This document shows, one piece after another, positions 25,961 to 34,860 of a DNA stretch of 35,963 nt. Below the pieces are notes generated by a model that saw only the letters and a program-made list of their open reading frames with translations, had not been told where the DNA came from and ran no database searches. The stretch covers positions 1 through 35,963 of the forward strand of contig NZ_LFME01000042.1 in NCBI RefSeq assembly GCF_001043115.1, read 5' to 3'. Both the position numbers and the translations under genes were made by a program. This DNA comes from Xanthomonas sp. NCPPB 1128 (GTDB lineage: Bacteria > Pseudomonadota > Gammaproteobacteria > Xanthomonadales > Xanthomonadaceae). The stretch's first letter is position 1; every line of letters starts with the position of its first letter.

Positions 25961-27774
25961 GCGTCCACCCGCACTTCGCGCATCATGCCGCCGTCCATGT
26001 GGTAGAGCAGGTGGCAGTGGTAGGCCCAGCGGCCCAGCGCGTCGGCGCGCACGCGATAGCTGCGGCGCGTGCCCGGCGGCATGTCCACGGTGTGCTTGCG
26101 CACCTGGAAGCGGCCGGCGGCGTCCTCCACGTCGCTCCACATGCCGTGCAGGTGGATCGGGTGCTGCATCATCGTGTCGTTGACCAGCACGATGCGCAGG
26201 CGCTCGCCATAGTTGAGCCGCAGCGGCTCGGCGCTGGCGAAGGGAACGCCGTCGAAGGACCAGGCGAACTTCTCCATGTTGCCGGTCAGGTGCAACTGGA
26301 TCTCGCGTCCCGGCTCGCGCCCGTCCGGGTCCTCGAACAGGCTGTGCAGGTCGGCGTAGGCCAGCACGCGGCGGCCGTTGTCGCGCAGGCCGATGCCCGG
26401 GTCGTCCAGCCGCGGCGCGGTGGCGGAGGACTGCATGTCCACCAGCGGATTGCCGCGTTCGCTGCGCGGATGCACGGGTGCGGCGGCAGCGCCTGCAGCC
26501 GCGTGCGCGGCGTGCTCCATGCCCGGCATGCCGGCCATGTGCATGCTCGCCCCGCAGCCGCCCTCCATGCCGTGCATGGCCGTGCCCGCGCCGTGCTCCA
26601 TGCCGGCGTGTCCGGCCATCGCGTGGCCCATGTCCTGCATGCGCAGCAGCGGGCGCGGATCGTTGGCCGGCACCGGCGCCTGCAGGCCCTCGCGCACGGC
26701 CAGGGTGCCGCGTGCGTGGCCGGTGCGGCCCATGTCCTGGGCGAACACCGTGTAGGCGTCCTGGCCGCTGGGTTCGACCAGCACATCAAAGGTTTCGGCC
26801 GCGGCGATGCGGAACTCGTCCACGCTCACCGGATGCACGTACTGGCCGTCGGCGGCGACCACGGTCATCTTCAGCCCGGGGATGCGCACGTCGAAGTAGC
26901 TCATGCTGGAGGCGTTGATGAAGCGCAGCAGCACCTTCTCGCCGGGGCGGAACAGCCCGGTCCAGTTGCCGGCCGGGGTCACGCCGTTGAGCAGGTAGGT
27001 GTAGGTGTTGCCGTTGACGTCGGACAGGTCGCTCGGCGTCATGCGCATGCGCCCCCACATGCCGCGGTCGGCGAGGGTGGCGCGCAGCCCGTCCTGCCGC
27101 GCGTCGCGCAGGAAATCGCCGACGGTGCGCTGGTACAGGTTGTCGTAGGACGGCATCTGCTTCAGCCGCCGGAACAGCGCGGTAGGATCCAGGTCGGTCC
27201 AGTCCGACAGCAGCAGCACGTGCTCGCGATCGTAGCGGTACGGCGGCGGCTCGCGCGGGTCGATCACGATGGCGCCGTACAGCCCGGCCTGCTCCTGGTG
27301 CAGCGAGTGGCTGTGGTACCAGTAGGTGCCGGACTGGCGCAGGGCGAAGCGGTACTGGTAGGTCTCACCGGGATAGATGCCGTCGAAGCTCATGCCCGGC
27401 ACGCCATCCATGTTCGCCGGCAGCAGCAGGCCGTGCCAGTGCACCGAGGTCTGGGTGTGGCCGGGCAAGCGGTTGGCCACGCGGATGGTCACGGTGTCGC
27501 CTTCGCGCCAGCGCAGGAGCGGTGCCGGCACGCTGCCGTTGACGGCGATGGCGGGGCGTTCGCGCCCGGTGAAGTTGACCCGGGTGCTGCCGATGCTCAG
27601 GTCCAGGTCGGTGCCGTGCAGTACGTAGGGCGCGGCGCCGTTGCGCGCCAGCGCGCTGGCCTGGGCGTGGCGCAGCGGCAGCCCGGTGAGGCCGGCGGCG
27701 GCGCCCAGCGCCAGCCCGGTGACGAAGCGGCGCCGCGACGGCAGCGTCGGCAGGCCGGAAGAAGATGGGTTCAT
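25957..27774 (-). CDS. copA: Multicopper oxidase CopA, Tat-exported
   Basis: This is a 605-aa periplasmic multicopper oxidase of the PcoA/CopA family. A twin-arginine signal (SRRRFVTGLALG) starts at about residue 13. The copper sites are complete: HWHGLLLPANMDG, YWYHSHSLHQEQAGLYG, HPIHLHGMWSD and RWAYHCHLLYHMDGGMM. A methionine/histidine-rich stretch (about 375-420, MQDMGHAMAGHAGMEHG and following) probably binds Cu(I). The start at 27774 (MNPSSSGLPTLPS) sets the Tat motif at the usual distance. It lies between copL and copB in the standard Xanthomonas order. Confidence 0.96.
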   Translation of the reverse strand: MNPSSSGLPTLPSRRRFVTGLALGAAAGLTGLPLRHAQASALARNGAAPYVLHGTDLDLSIGSTRVNFTGRERPAIAVNGSVPAPLLRWREGDTVTIRVANRLPGHTQTSVHWHGLLLPANMDGVPGMSFDGIYPGETYQYRFALRQSGTYWYHSHSLHQEQAGLYGAIVIDPREPPPYRYDREHVLLLSDWTDLDPTALFRRLKQMPSYDNLYQRTVGDFLRDARQDGLRATLADRGMWGRMRMTPSDLSDVNGNTYTYLLNGVTPAGNWTGLFRPGEKVLLRFINASSMSYFDVRIPGLKMTVVAADGQYVHPVSVDEFRIAAAETFDVLVEPSGQDAYTVFAQDMGRTGHARGTLAVREGLQAPVPANDPRPLLRMQDMGHAMAGHAGMEHGAGTAMHGMEGGCGASMHMAGMPGMEHAAHAAAGAAAAPVHPRSERGNPLVDMQSSATAPRLDDPGIGLRDNGRRVLAYADLHSLFEDPDGREPGREIQLHLTGNMEKFAWSFDGVPFASAEPLRLNYGERLRIVLVNDTMMQHPIHLHGMWSDVEDAAGRFQVRKHTVDMPPGTRRSYRVRADALGRWAYHCHLLYHMDGGMMREVRVDA

Positions 27775-27867
27775 GTGCGATGTCCGTAAGCGGAAGCGAT
27801 GTGCCGCGCAGCGCCGACGGGGCACTGCAGGCGTAGACGCGGCAGCGCCTGTGCGCCGCCGCCAGGA

Positions 27868-27886
27868 GGCCGCCCAAGGGGCGGCC
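27868..27886. promoter_or_regulatory. GC hairpin between copL and copA
   Basis: GGCCGCCC and GGGCGGCC form a perfect eight-pair stem with a 3-base loop, nine bases past the copL stop codon. There is no T-run, so it is not a classic terminator. It may protect mRNA or attenuate transcription from copL into copA. Confidence 0.5.
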
Positions 27887-27894
27887 GCGTGCGC

Positions 27895-28302
27895 TCAGAC
27901 GCTGGGAGGACGTTCCAGCCGCGGCAGACCGGGCGCACCGTGCGCGGCCTGGGGATCGGCGGAGATCAAGGTGCGGGGCAGGCGCGGCAATGCCATGGGC
28001 ATTGCCAGCAGCGCCGGCAGCGGTTGCGCATGCGGGCATTGGCAGCCGGCCATGCCGCCGCAGCCACCGTGCTTGCCGGCATGGTCGTGGCAGTGCCCGT
28101 CGTGATCCGCGGGAGGCGGTGGCGGCGCGTCGTGGCAGGGCATCGCCGCATGCGCCGGCACCGCGCTGGCGACCGTGGCAGCCGTGTCGTGCGTCGCGGT
28201 ACCGTGCGCCGCCATGCCCGGCATCGCCATGGCGGCCGCGGTGCCGTTGAGCAGCAGGCTCAGGCACAGCAGCAAGCGCAGCAGGGCGGAAAGGGTTGGC
28301 AC
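27895..28302 (-). CDS. copL: CopL-family metal-binding regulatory protein
   Basis: This 135-aa protein is encoded directly upstream of copA. In Xanthomonas, CopL is required for copper-induced expression of copAB. The signal peptide is about 1-24 (LSALLRLLLCLSLLLNG). The mature part is rich in His, Met and Cys (MPGMAAHGTATHD, CHDAPPPP, HDGHCHDHAGKHGGCGG), which should bind copper. The start chosen is GTG 28302 (VPTLSALLRLL), which puts the signal peptide at the N-terminus. Longer in-frame ATGs (28425 or further) would read through the divergent promoter region. No good ribosome-binding site is visible, so the start is less certain than the gene. Confidence 0.85.
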   Translation of the reverse strand: MPTLSALLRLLLCLSLLLNGTAAAMAMPGMAAHGTATHDTAATVASAVPAHAAMPCHDAPPPPPADHDGHCHDHAGKHGGCGGMAGCQCPHAQPLPALLAMPMALPRLPRTLISADPQAAHGAPGLPRLERPPSV

Positions 28303-28336
28303 GGACAGGCGGCAGCGTGGCGGCGGGGAGCAACAG

Positions 28337-28364
28337 AGGATACCGAAGCCGGCGTGGGCGGCAA
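28337..28364 (-). promoter_or_regulatory. Possible promoter of copL-copA-copB
   Basis: On the minus strand TTGCCG (28364-28359), a 16-base spacer and TATCCT (28342-28337) form a moderate sigma-70-type promoter about 35 bases before the copL start. Confidence 0.45.
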
Positions 28365-28385
28365 GCGACCGCCGCGTGGCAAGGC

Positions 28386-28417
28386 TTGACTCTGGACCCG
28401 ACTCCAGGGAGTAGGGT
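28386..28417 (+). promoter_or_regulatory. MerR-type promoter/operator of the copper-efflux operon
   Basis: TTGACT (28386-28391) and TAGGGT (28412-28417) are separated by an over-long 20-base spacer. The spacer holds the dyad CTCTGGA...TCCAGGGAG, the hallmark of promoters twisted open by MerR-family activators. The dyad resembles the E. coli ZntR site. The -10 box ends six bases before the ATG at 28424. Confidence 0.8.
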
Positions 28418-28423
28418 GTGCGC

Positions 28424-28864
28424 ATGCGATCCGCCCCCGCCCCCGCCCGCTTCACCATCGGCGCGCTCGCCCGCCAGGCCGACGTCGCCATCGATACCGT
28501 GCGCTACTACGAACGCCAGGGCCTGCTGCCGCCCGCCCCGCGCCGCGCCTCCGGCTACCGCGAGTACGACGCCGCGGCAGTGCAGCGGGTGCGCTTCATC
28601 CGCCGCGCCAAGGAGCTGGGCTTCTCGCTGGAGGAGATCGGCGAGCTGCTGGCGCTGCAGGACGATCGCGTGCACGGCGTGGAGGGCATCAAGCAGCGCG
28701 CCAGCGCGCGCCTGCAGGCGCTGGACCGGCGCATCGCCGAGCTGACCGAGATGCGCAACGCCCTGGCGGCGCTGGTCGAGGACTGCCCCGGCCGCGGTGC
28801 GCCGGACGCCTGCCCGATCCTGGGCGACATCCGCGGCGATGCCGCCGGCGAGCCGACGCGATGA
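28424..28864 (+). CDS. MerR/CueR-type metal-responsive regulator
   Basis: This is a 146-aa metal sensor. The N-terminal winged helix reads FTIGALARQADVAIDTVRYYERQGLLPP; a long dimerisation helix (about 80-118) follows. The C-terminal metal loop is CPGRGAPDACPI, with eight residues between the cysteines; CueR has seven. There is no cysteine at the position of ZntR Cys79 (the local sequence is HGVEGIKQR), which favours a monovalent ion such as Cu(I). Its stop overlaps the P-type ATPase start (ATGA, 28861-28864). It probably activates its own operon through the promoter just before it. A GTG at 28418 is an alternative start. Confidence 0.92.
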   Translation: MRSAPAPARFTIGALARQADVAIDTVRYYERQGLLPPAPRRASGYREYDAAAVQRVRFIRRAKELGFSLEEIGELLALQDDRVHGVEGIKQRASARLQALDRRIAELTEMRNALAALVEDCPGRGAPDACPILGDIRGDAAGEPTR

Positions 28865-31299
28865 GCACGGACCGCGCCACCGCCTCGTTGACCCTGCCGG
28901 TGCAGGGCATGACCTGCGCCGCCTGCGCGGCCGGCGTGGAGAAGGCGTTGCAGCGCCTGCCCGGTGTGGTGGCGCAAGCCAGCTATGCCGGCGCGCGCGT
29001 GCAGGTCGATTACGACCCGCAGCAGGTGGACCTGCCGACGCTGCTGCAGCGCATCCAGCAGGCCGGCTACAGCGTGCCCACCCAGGCGGTGACCCTGGAG
29101 CTCAGTGGCCTGCACTGCGCGTCCTGCGTGGCGTCGATCGATGCGGTGCTGGCGAAGACCCCGGGCGTGCTCGCCGGCCACGCCAACCTGGCCTCGGCCA
29201 AGGCGCGGGTGGAGATCGTGCCCGGCGCGGTCGCACCGGCGGAGCTGATCGCGCGGATCGCCCGTGCCGGGTTCGGCGCACGCGTCGCGCAGGCCATGGA
29301 CCACGAGCAACTGGCCGAGCGCGAGCGGACCGAGCGTCGCGCCTGGCGGCGCGAGCTGGGTCTGTTCGCCGCGGCGGTGCTGCTGACCCTGCCATTCTGG
29401 GGGCAGATGCTTGGCATGCTGGATGGCGATGCCCTGCGCGGCGCGCATGCCGAGCCGCTGCCGCGCTGGTTGCAGCTGTTGCTGGCGACGCCGGTGCAGT
29501 GCTGGATCGGCGCGCGCTTCTACCGCGCCGGCTACCGCGCGTTGCGCAACGGCAGCGCCAACATGGACGTGCTGGTGGCGCTGGGCACCGGCATGGCCTA
29601 TCTGTACAGCGCCGTGGTCACCGTGGCCGGCCTGCATGATCAGCACGTGTACTTCGAGGCCAGCACCAGCGTCATCACCCTGGTGCTGCTCGGGCGCCTG
29701 CTCGAGGCCCGCGCCAAGCGCCGCACCACCGCGTCGGTGCGCGCGCTGCTCGATCTGGCGCCGACCACCGCGCGGGTCGAGCGCGACGGCGTCATCGTGG
29801 AAGTGGATGCAGCGGACCTGGCGGTCGGCGACGTGTTCGTGGTCGCCGCCGGCGAGCGCGTGCCGGTGGACGGCGAGGTGCTCGACGGCCACTCCAGCGT
29901 GGACGAGGCGATGCTCTCCGGCGAGGCGCTGCCGGTGGCCAAGGCGCCGGGCAGTCGCCTGCATGCGGCCACGGTCAACCAGCTCGGCCTGCTGCGCGCG
30001 CGCGCCACCGGTGTCGGCGCGGACACGTTGCTGGCGCAGATCGTACGCATGGTCGACGCCGCGCAAGGCTCGCGCGCGCCGATCCAGCGCCTGGTCGACC
30101 GCATCGCCGCGGTGTTCGTGCCGGCGGTGCTGGCCACCGCCGCGATCACCCTGGGCGCGACCTGGGCGCTGGGCGGCAATTTTGCAGACGCCCTGGTGCA
30201 CGCGGTGGCGGTGTTGGTGATCGCCTGCCCGTGCGCGCTGGGCCTGGCCACGCCGACCGCGATCATGGTCGGCACCGGCGTCGGCGCCCGCGTCGGCATC
30301 CTGATCCGCGACGCCGAGGTGCTGGAACGCGCCCGCGCGCTGACCGCGCTGGTGGTCGACAAGACCGGCACCCTGACCCTGGGCCAGCCGCAGGTGACCG
30401 CGGTGCTGGTCGCCGACGAGGCCGAGGCCGCGCCGCTGCTGCGCCTGACCGCGGCGCTGGAGACCGGTTCGGCGCATCCGCTGGCGCGCGCCATCGTGCA
30501 GCGCGCCGCCGACCTGGGCGTACGCACGGCCGCGCCGGCGCCGCTGGCCGAGGCGGTGCAGACGTTGCCGGGGCAGGGCGTGCGCGGCCGCGTGGATGGG
30601 CGCGAGGTCGCGCTGGGCGCGCTGGTATGGCTCGACGGTCTGGCCGCCGCGCCGGTCGACCCGACGCTGCGCCGCCAGGCCGAGGCGGCGCAGGCGCAGG
30701 GCCAGAGCGTGGTCGGGGTGGCGGTAGACGGCGCCGTGACCGGCTACATCGCCATCGCCGATCCGCTGCGCGAAGACGCCGCCGAGGCGGTGGCCCTGCT
30801 GCAGGCGCGCGGCATCGCGGTGACCATGCTCAGCGGCGACAACCGCCACGCGGCGCAAGCGGTGGCCGCGCGGCTCGGCATCGCGCAGGTGCAGGCCGAG
30901 GTGCTGCCGCAGGACAAGGCCGAGCACGTGCGCCGGCTGCAGGCCGTGCCGGGCGCACACGTGGGCATGGTCGGCGACGGCATCAACGACGCCCCGGCGC
31001 TGGCCGCGGCCGACGTCAGTTTCGCCATCGGCAGCGGCTCGGACATTGCCATCGAGGCGGCGGACGTGGTGCTGATGCACGGCGACCTGGCCGGCGTCGC
31101 TGCTGCCATCGACCTGTCCGCGGCGACGGTGCGCAAGATCCGCCAGAACCTGTTCTTCGCCTTCGTCTTCAACGGCCTGGGTATCCCGCTGGCCGCGTTC
31201 GGCCTGCTCAACCCGGTGATCGCCGGCGCGGCGATGGCGCTGAGTTCGGTCTCGGTGCTGGGCAACGCGCTGCTGCTGAATCGCTGGCGGGCGCAGTGA
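28861..31299 (+). CDS. Copper-exporting P1B-type ATPase
   Basis: This 812-aa ATPase pumps Cu(I) from the cytoplasm. Two N-terminal HMA domains carry CAAC (Cys19/Cys22) and CASC (Cys86/Cys89). The membrane copper site is CPC (Cys456-Pro-Cys458). The catalytic parts are TGE-equivalent SGEALPV (363-369 region), phospho-acceptor Asp500 in DKTGT, SAHP (537-540) and GDGIND (705-710). The CPC motif and paired HMA domains identify the copper/silver subgroup. In E. coli this enzyme is called CopA, a name used here for the multicopper oxidase, so no symbol is given. It lies between its regulator and a CopZ-like chaperone gene. Confidence 0.97.
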   Translation: MSTDRATASLTLPVQGMTCAACAAGVEKALQRLPGVVAQASYAGARVQVDYDPQQVDLPTLLQRIQQAGYSVPTQAVTLELSGLHCASCVASIDAVLAKTPGVLAGHANLASAKARVEIVPGAVAPAELIARIARAGFGARVAQAMDHEQLAERERTERRAWRRELGLFAAAVLLTLPFWGQMLGMLDGDALRGAHAEPLPRWLQLLLATPVQCWIGARFYRAGYRALRNGSANMDVLVALGTGMAYLYSAVVTVAGLHDQHVYFEASTSVITLVLLGRLLEARAKRRTTASVRALLDLAPTTARVERDGVIVEVDAADLAVGDVFVVAAGERVPVDGEVLDGHSSVDEAMLSGEALPVAKAPGSRLHAATVNQLGLLRARATGVGADTLLAQIVRMVDAAQGSRAPIQRLVDRIAAVFVPAVLATAAITLGATWALGGNFADALVHAVAVLVIACPCALGLATPTAIMVGTGVGARVGILIRDAEVLERARALTALVVDKTGTLTLGQPQVTAVLVADEAEAAPLLRLTAALETGSAHPLARAIVQRAADLGVRTAAPAPLAEAVQTLPGQGVRGRVDGREVALGALVWLDGLAAAPVDPTLRRQAEAAQAQGQSVVGVAVDGAVTGYIAIADPLREDAAEAVALLQARGIAVTMLSGDNRHAAQAVAARLGIAQVQAEVLPQDKAEHVRRLQAVPGAHVGMVGDGINDAPALAAADVSFAIGSGSDIAIEAADVVLMHGDLAGVAAAIDLSAATVRKIRQNLFFAFVFNGLGIPLAAFGLLNPVIAGAAMALSSVSVLGNALLLNRWRAQ

Positions 31300-31333
31300 G
31301 CGCGGGTCCGATTTCTTCACTTTGGAGCCTGAC

Positions 31334-31546
31334 ATGCAACATCTCGATTTCCTCGTCCACGGCATGACCTGCGGCGGCTGCAGCGCGCGGCTGCAGCGGG
31401 TGCTGGACGCCTGCCCGGGCGTGACCGCGAGCACGGTGGTGCTGGAAGACGGGCGCGTGGGCATCGACTACGACCCCGCGCGCATCGACGCGGCCGCCCT
31501 GGAGCAGGCGATCGCCGACGCCGGCTTCAGCGTGGCCGCCGGCTGA
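31334..31546 (+). CDS. CopZ-like copper chaperone (HMA domain)
   Basis: This is a 70-aa single HMA-domain protein: HGMTCGGCSARLQRVLD gives the MTCxxC copper site (Cys18 and Cys21 region), followed by the babbab fold sequence to FSVAAG. The start at ATG 31334 has GGAG six bases upstream; a TTG at 31322 would add four residues. It follows the P-type ATPase by 34 bp and should deliver Cu(I) to it. It is the last gene of the plus-strand copper unit. Confidence 0.93.
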   Translation: MQHLDFLVHGMTCGGCSARLQRVLDACPGVTASTVVLEDGRVGIDYDPARIDAAALEQAIADAGFSVAAG

Positions 31547-31666
31547 GCGCCGCCCCGGCGCCGCGTCTTCCCGGGTGAACGCCGGCGTGGCGGCCGCCGC
31601 CGTGCATGGCCCGGGCGCGTGGCCGGGCGTGTATCGTGGGCGCGGTTTCTCCGCTCTCGCACCGCC

Positions 31667-32770
31667 ATGACCCATCGCGCTTGGGTGGCCGCCGCCATCC
31701 AGAAGATCGAAGCCGACTTCAACCGCTCGGCCGACACCCACCTGATCCCGCTGGACCTGCCCGGTTTTCCCGGCATCGACCTGTATTTCAAGGACGAGTC
31801 CAGCCACCCCACCGGCAGCCTCAAGCATCGCCTGGCGCGCTCGCTGTTCCTGTACGCGCTGGCCAACGGCTGGCTGCGCGAGGGGCGGCCGGTGATCGAG
31901 GCCTCCAGCGGCTCCACCGCGGTCTCCGAGGCGTATTTCGCGCGCCTGCTGGGGCTGCCGTTCATCGCGGTGATGCCGGCGACGACTTCGCCGGAGAAGA
32001 TCGCCGCGATCGAGTTCCAGGGCGGGCGCTGCCACCTGGTCGGGCGCGCCTGCGACCTGCACGCCGATTCGGTGCAGTTGGCGCGCGAGACCGGTGGCCA
32101 CTTCATGGACCAGTTCCTCTACGCCGAACGCGCCACCGACTGGCGCGCCAACAACAACATCGCCGAATCGATCTTCCGGCAGATGCAGGAGGAGCCGCAT
32201 CCGATCCCGGCCTGGATCGTGTGCAGCCCCGGCACCGGCGGCACCGCCGCCACGCTCGGGCGCTACGTGCGCTACCGGCGCCATCCCACCCGTATCCTGT
32301 GCGCGGATCCGGAGGTGTCGCTGTTCTTCGACGGCTACCGCGAGGCACTGGCCGGGCGCGACTACGCCGGCCTGGAAAGCACCGGCGGCTCGCGCATCGA
32401 AGGCATCGGCCGGCCGCGGGTGGAGCCGAGCTTCATCCCCAGCTGCGTGGATGCGATGGTCAAGGTGCCCGACGCGCTGAGCCTGGCGGCGATGCGTTAC
32501 GTCAGCGCGCGCCTGGGCCGGCGCGTGGGCGGCTCCACCGGCACCAACTTCGTCGGCGTGCTGCAGGCGGCCACGCGCATGCGCGAGCAGGGCCGCAGCG
32601 GTGCCATCGTCACCATCCTGTGCGACAGCGGCGAGCGCTACGTGCACAGCTACTACCGGCCGCAGTGGTACGCCGAGCACGGCATCGACGTGGAGCAGGC
32701 CGATGCGCAACTGGCCGCGGCGGTGGCCGGTGCCGGGTTGCCGCCGCTGCCTTGTGCCGCGCTGGACTGA
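31667..32770 (+). CDS. PLP-dependent cysteine synthase-family enzyme (Cds1-like)
   Basis: This is a 367-aa fold-type II PLP enzyme. The Schiff-base lysine is Lys53 in TGSLKHRLA; the substrate loop is [10 protein letters not shown] and the phosphate-binding glycine loop is [22 protein letters not shown] and [12 protein letters not shown] lie near the end. The longer sequence and these motifs are like the group that includes the L-cysteine desulfhydrase Cds1, which releases H2S, rather than CysK/CysM O-acetylserine sulfhydrylases. That reading is from memory of the family. The ATG 31667 start gives [15 protein letters not shown]. It stands 120 bp after the copper chaperone gene and may be a separate unit. 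Confidence 0.88.
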   Translation: MTHRAWVAAAIQKIEADFNRSADTHLIPLDLPGFPGIDLYFKDESSHPTGSLKHRLARSLFLYALANGWLREGRPVIEASSGSTAVSEAYFARLLGLPFIAVMPATTSPEKIAAIEFQGGRCHLVGRACDLHADSVQLARETGGHFMDQFLYAERATDWRANNNIAESIFRQMQEEPHPIPAWIVCSPGTGGTAATLGRYVRYRRHPTRILCADPEVSLFFDGYREALAGRDYAGLESTGGSRIEGIGRPRVEPSFIPSCVDAMVKVPDALSLAAMRYVSARLGRRVGGSTGTNFVGVLQAATRMREQGRSGAIVTILCDSGERYVHSYYRPQWYAEHGIDVEQADAQLAAAVAGAGLPPLPCAALD

Positions 32771-32831
32771 CCGCCATCTCACTGCCATGGCCGGCGCCGC
32801 CAGCCTTCCTTCCGTGACCGAGACTTCCGCG

Positions 32832-34856
32832 ATGACCAACCCCCTGCTCGATTTTTCCGGCCTGCCGCGCTTCGATGCGATCCAGCCCGAGCACATCGGC
32901 CCGGCGATCGACACGCTGCTGGCGCAGGCCGAGGCCGCCGTGGCCGCCGCCGAGACCGTGGCGCCGGTGCGCTGGGACAGTTTCGTAGCGCCGCTGGACG
33001 ATGCCACCGAGCGGCTGTGGCGCGCCTGGGGCCAGGTGAGCCACCTGCAGGCGGTGGTCAACACGCCGGCGCTGCGCGAGGCCTACAACACCAACCTGCC
33101 CAAGGTGACGCGCTTCTCCAGCGCGCTGGGGCAGAACCTGGCGCTGTTCGCGCAGTACCGCACGCTGGCGCACTCGCCGGAGGCGGCCACGCTCGGCCCG
33201 GCGCAGCGCAAGGTGCTGGACAACGCGTTGCGCGATTTCCGCCTGGGCGGCGCCGAACTGGGCGAAGCCGACAAACAGCGCTTCGCCGCGATCCAGGAGG
33301 AACTGTCGGCGCTGTCGGCCAAGTTCTCGCAGAACGTGCTCGACGCCACCGATGCGTGGTCGCTGCTGATCGACGACCCGGCGCGGCTGGCCGGCCTGCC
33401 CGAGGACAGCATCGCCGCCGCGCGTGCGGTGGCCGAACGCGATGGCCAGGCGGGCTGGAAGCTGACCCTGCAGATGCCGTGCTACCTGCCGGTGCAGATG
33501 TACGCCGAGGACCGCGCGCTGCGCGAGACGCTGTACCGCGCCAACGCGATCCGCGCCTCGGAGTTCGGCGATGCGGCGCTGGACAACAGCGCCGCGATCG
33601 GTCGCATCCTCGCCTTGCGTGGAGAACTGGCCGCCTTGCTCGGCTTCGCCAGCTACGCCGAGTATTCGCTGGCGACGAAGATGGCGCAGGATCCCGCGCA
33701 GGTGCTCGACTTCCTGCACGATCTGGCCGCCCGCGCCAAGCCCTACGCGCAGCGCGACCGCGCCGAACTGGAAGCCTATGCCCGCGAACACCTGGGTCTG
33801 GACACGCTGGAGGCGTGGGACCTGCTCTATGCCAGCGAGCAGCTCAAGCAGGCGCGCTACAGCTTCTCGGAGCAGGACGTAAAGCGCTACTTCACCGAGC
33901 CGAAGGTGCTGGACGGCCTGTTCGGCTTGATCCACGACCTGTATGGCTTGCGCGTGGAGGCCGACAGCGCGCCGGTGTGGCATCCGGACGTGCGCTTCTT
34001 CCGCCTCAGCGACGCACAGGGGCGCCTGGTCGGGCAGTTCTACCTGGACCTGTACGCACGCGAAGGCAAGCGCGGCGGCGCCTGGATGGACGATTGCCGC
34101 AATCGCCGCGAGCGCGCCGACGGCGTGCAGACCCCACTTGTTTACCTGGTGTGCAACTTCGGCCGCGGCAGCGACGGCAAGCCGGCCACCTTCACCCACA
34201 ACGAGGTCACCACCCTGTTCCACGAGATGGGCCACGGCCTGCACCAGTTGCTGACCCAGGTCGGCGAACTGGGCGTGGCCGGCATCAATGGGGTGGAATG
34301 GGACGCGGTGGAGCTGCCCAGCCAGTTCATGGAGAACTTCTGCTGGGAGTGGCCGCGGCTGCAGGCGATGACTGCGCACGTGGACAGCGGCGAACCGTTG
34401 CCGCGCGCGCTGTTCGACAAGATGCTGGCGGCGAAGAACTACCAGAGCGGCATGTTCACCGTGCGCCAGCTCGAGTTCGCGCTGTTCGACATGCAACTGC
34501 ACCATCGCTTCGATGCGCAGGCCGACAGCGTGCTGCAGTTGCTCGAACGCGTGCGCGATGAAGTCGCGGTGAACCGGCCGCCGGCCTGGAATCGCTTCCC
34601 GCACCAGTTCAGCCACATCTTCGCTGGCGGCTATGCGGCCGGCTACTACAGCTACAAATGGGCCGAGGTGCTCAGCGCCGACGCCTATGCGGCGTTCGAG
34701 GAAGCGCCCGACCAGCTGCCCGCCACCGGTGCGCGCTTCCTGCGCGAGATCCTGTCGCGGGGCGGCAGCCGCCCGGCGCTGGAGAACTTCACCGCCTTCC
34801 GCGGTCGCGCGCCGGAGCTGGAGGCGTTGCTGCGGCACAGCGGCATGGCGGGGTAG
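32832..34856 (+). CDS. prlC: Oligopeptidase A (M3 family metallopeptidase)
   Basis: This is a 674-aa cytoplasmic zinc peptidase of the M3A family (OpdA/PrlC), which degrades short peptides, including cleaved signal peptides. The zinc site is HEMGH (464-468) with the downstream glutamate in ELPSQFMENFCWE. The C-terminal region FSHIFAGGYAAGYYSYKWAE closes the substrate channel, as in family members. The length fits (E. coli OpdA is about 680 aa). The ATG at 32832 gives MTNPLLDFSGLPRF; an upstream in-frame ATG at 32787 would add 15 residues. It follows the cysteine synthase-family gene by 61 bp on the same strand. Confidence 0.96.
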   Translation: MTNPLLDFSGLPRFDAIQPEHIGPAIDTLLAQAEAAVAAAETVAPVRWDSFVAPLDDATERLWRAWGQVSHLQAVVNTPALREAYNTNLPKVTRFSSALGQNLALFAQYRTLAHSPEAATLGPAQRKVLDNALRDFRLGGAELGEADKQRFAAIQEELSALSAKFSQNVLDATDAWSLLIDDPARLAGLPEDSIAAARAVAERDGQAGWKLTLQMPCYLPVQMYAEDRALRETLYRANAIRASEFGDAALDNSAAIGRILALRGELAALLGFASYAEYSLATKMAQDPAQVLDFLHDLAARAKPYAQRDRAELEAYAREHLGLDTLEAWDLLYASEQLKQARYSFSEQDVKRYFTEPKVLDGLFGLIHDLYGLRVEADSAPVWHPDVRFFRLSDAQGRLVGQFYLDLYAREGKRGGAWMDDCRNRRERADGVQTPLVYLVCNFGRGSDGKPATFTHNEVTTLFHEMGHGLHQLLTQVGELGVAGINGVEWDAVELPSQFMENFCWEWPRLQAMTAHVDSGEPLPRALFDKMLAAKNYQSGMFTVRQLEFALFDMQLHHRFDAQADSVLQLLERVRDEVAVNRPPAWNRFPHQFSHIFAGGYAAGYYSYKWAEVLSADAYAAFEEAPDQLPATGARFLREILSRGGSRPALENFTAFRGRAPELEALLRHSGMAG

Positions 34857-34860
34857 GCGG

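Noticed and set aside
28303-28491. Longer copL starting at an upstream ATG
   Set aside because: It would run through the divergent MerR-type promoter and place the signal peptide in the middle of the protein.
28555-31464. A 969-aa minus-strand open frame opposite the copper ATPase
   Set aside because: The plus strand has complete P-type ATPase motifs; the minus frame has no domain-like sequence and no plausible start.
32610-34838. A 742-aa minus-strand open frame opposite the M3 peptidase
   Set aside because: It is a shadow of the peptidase gene, with the same low-complexity character.
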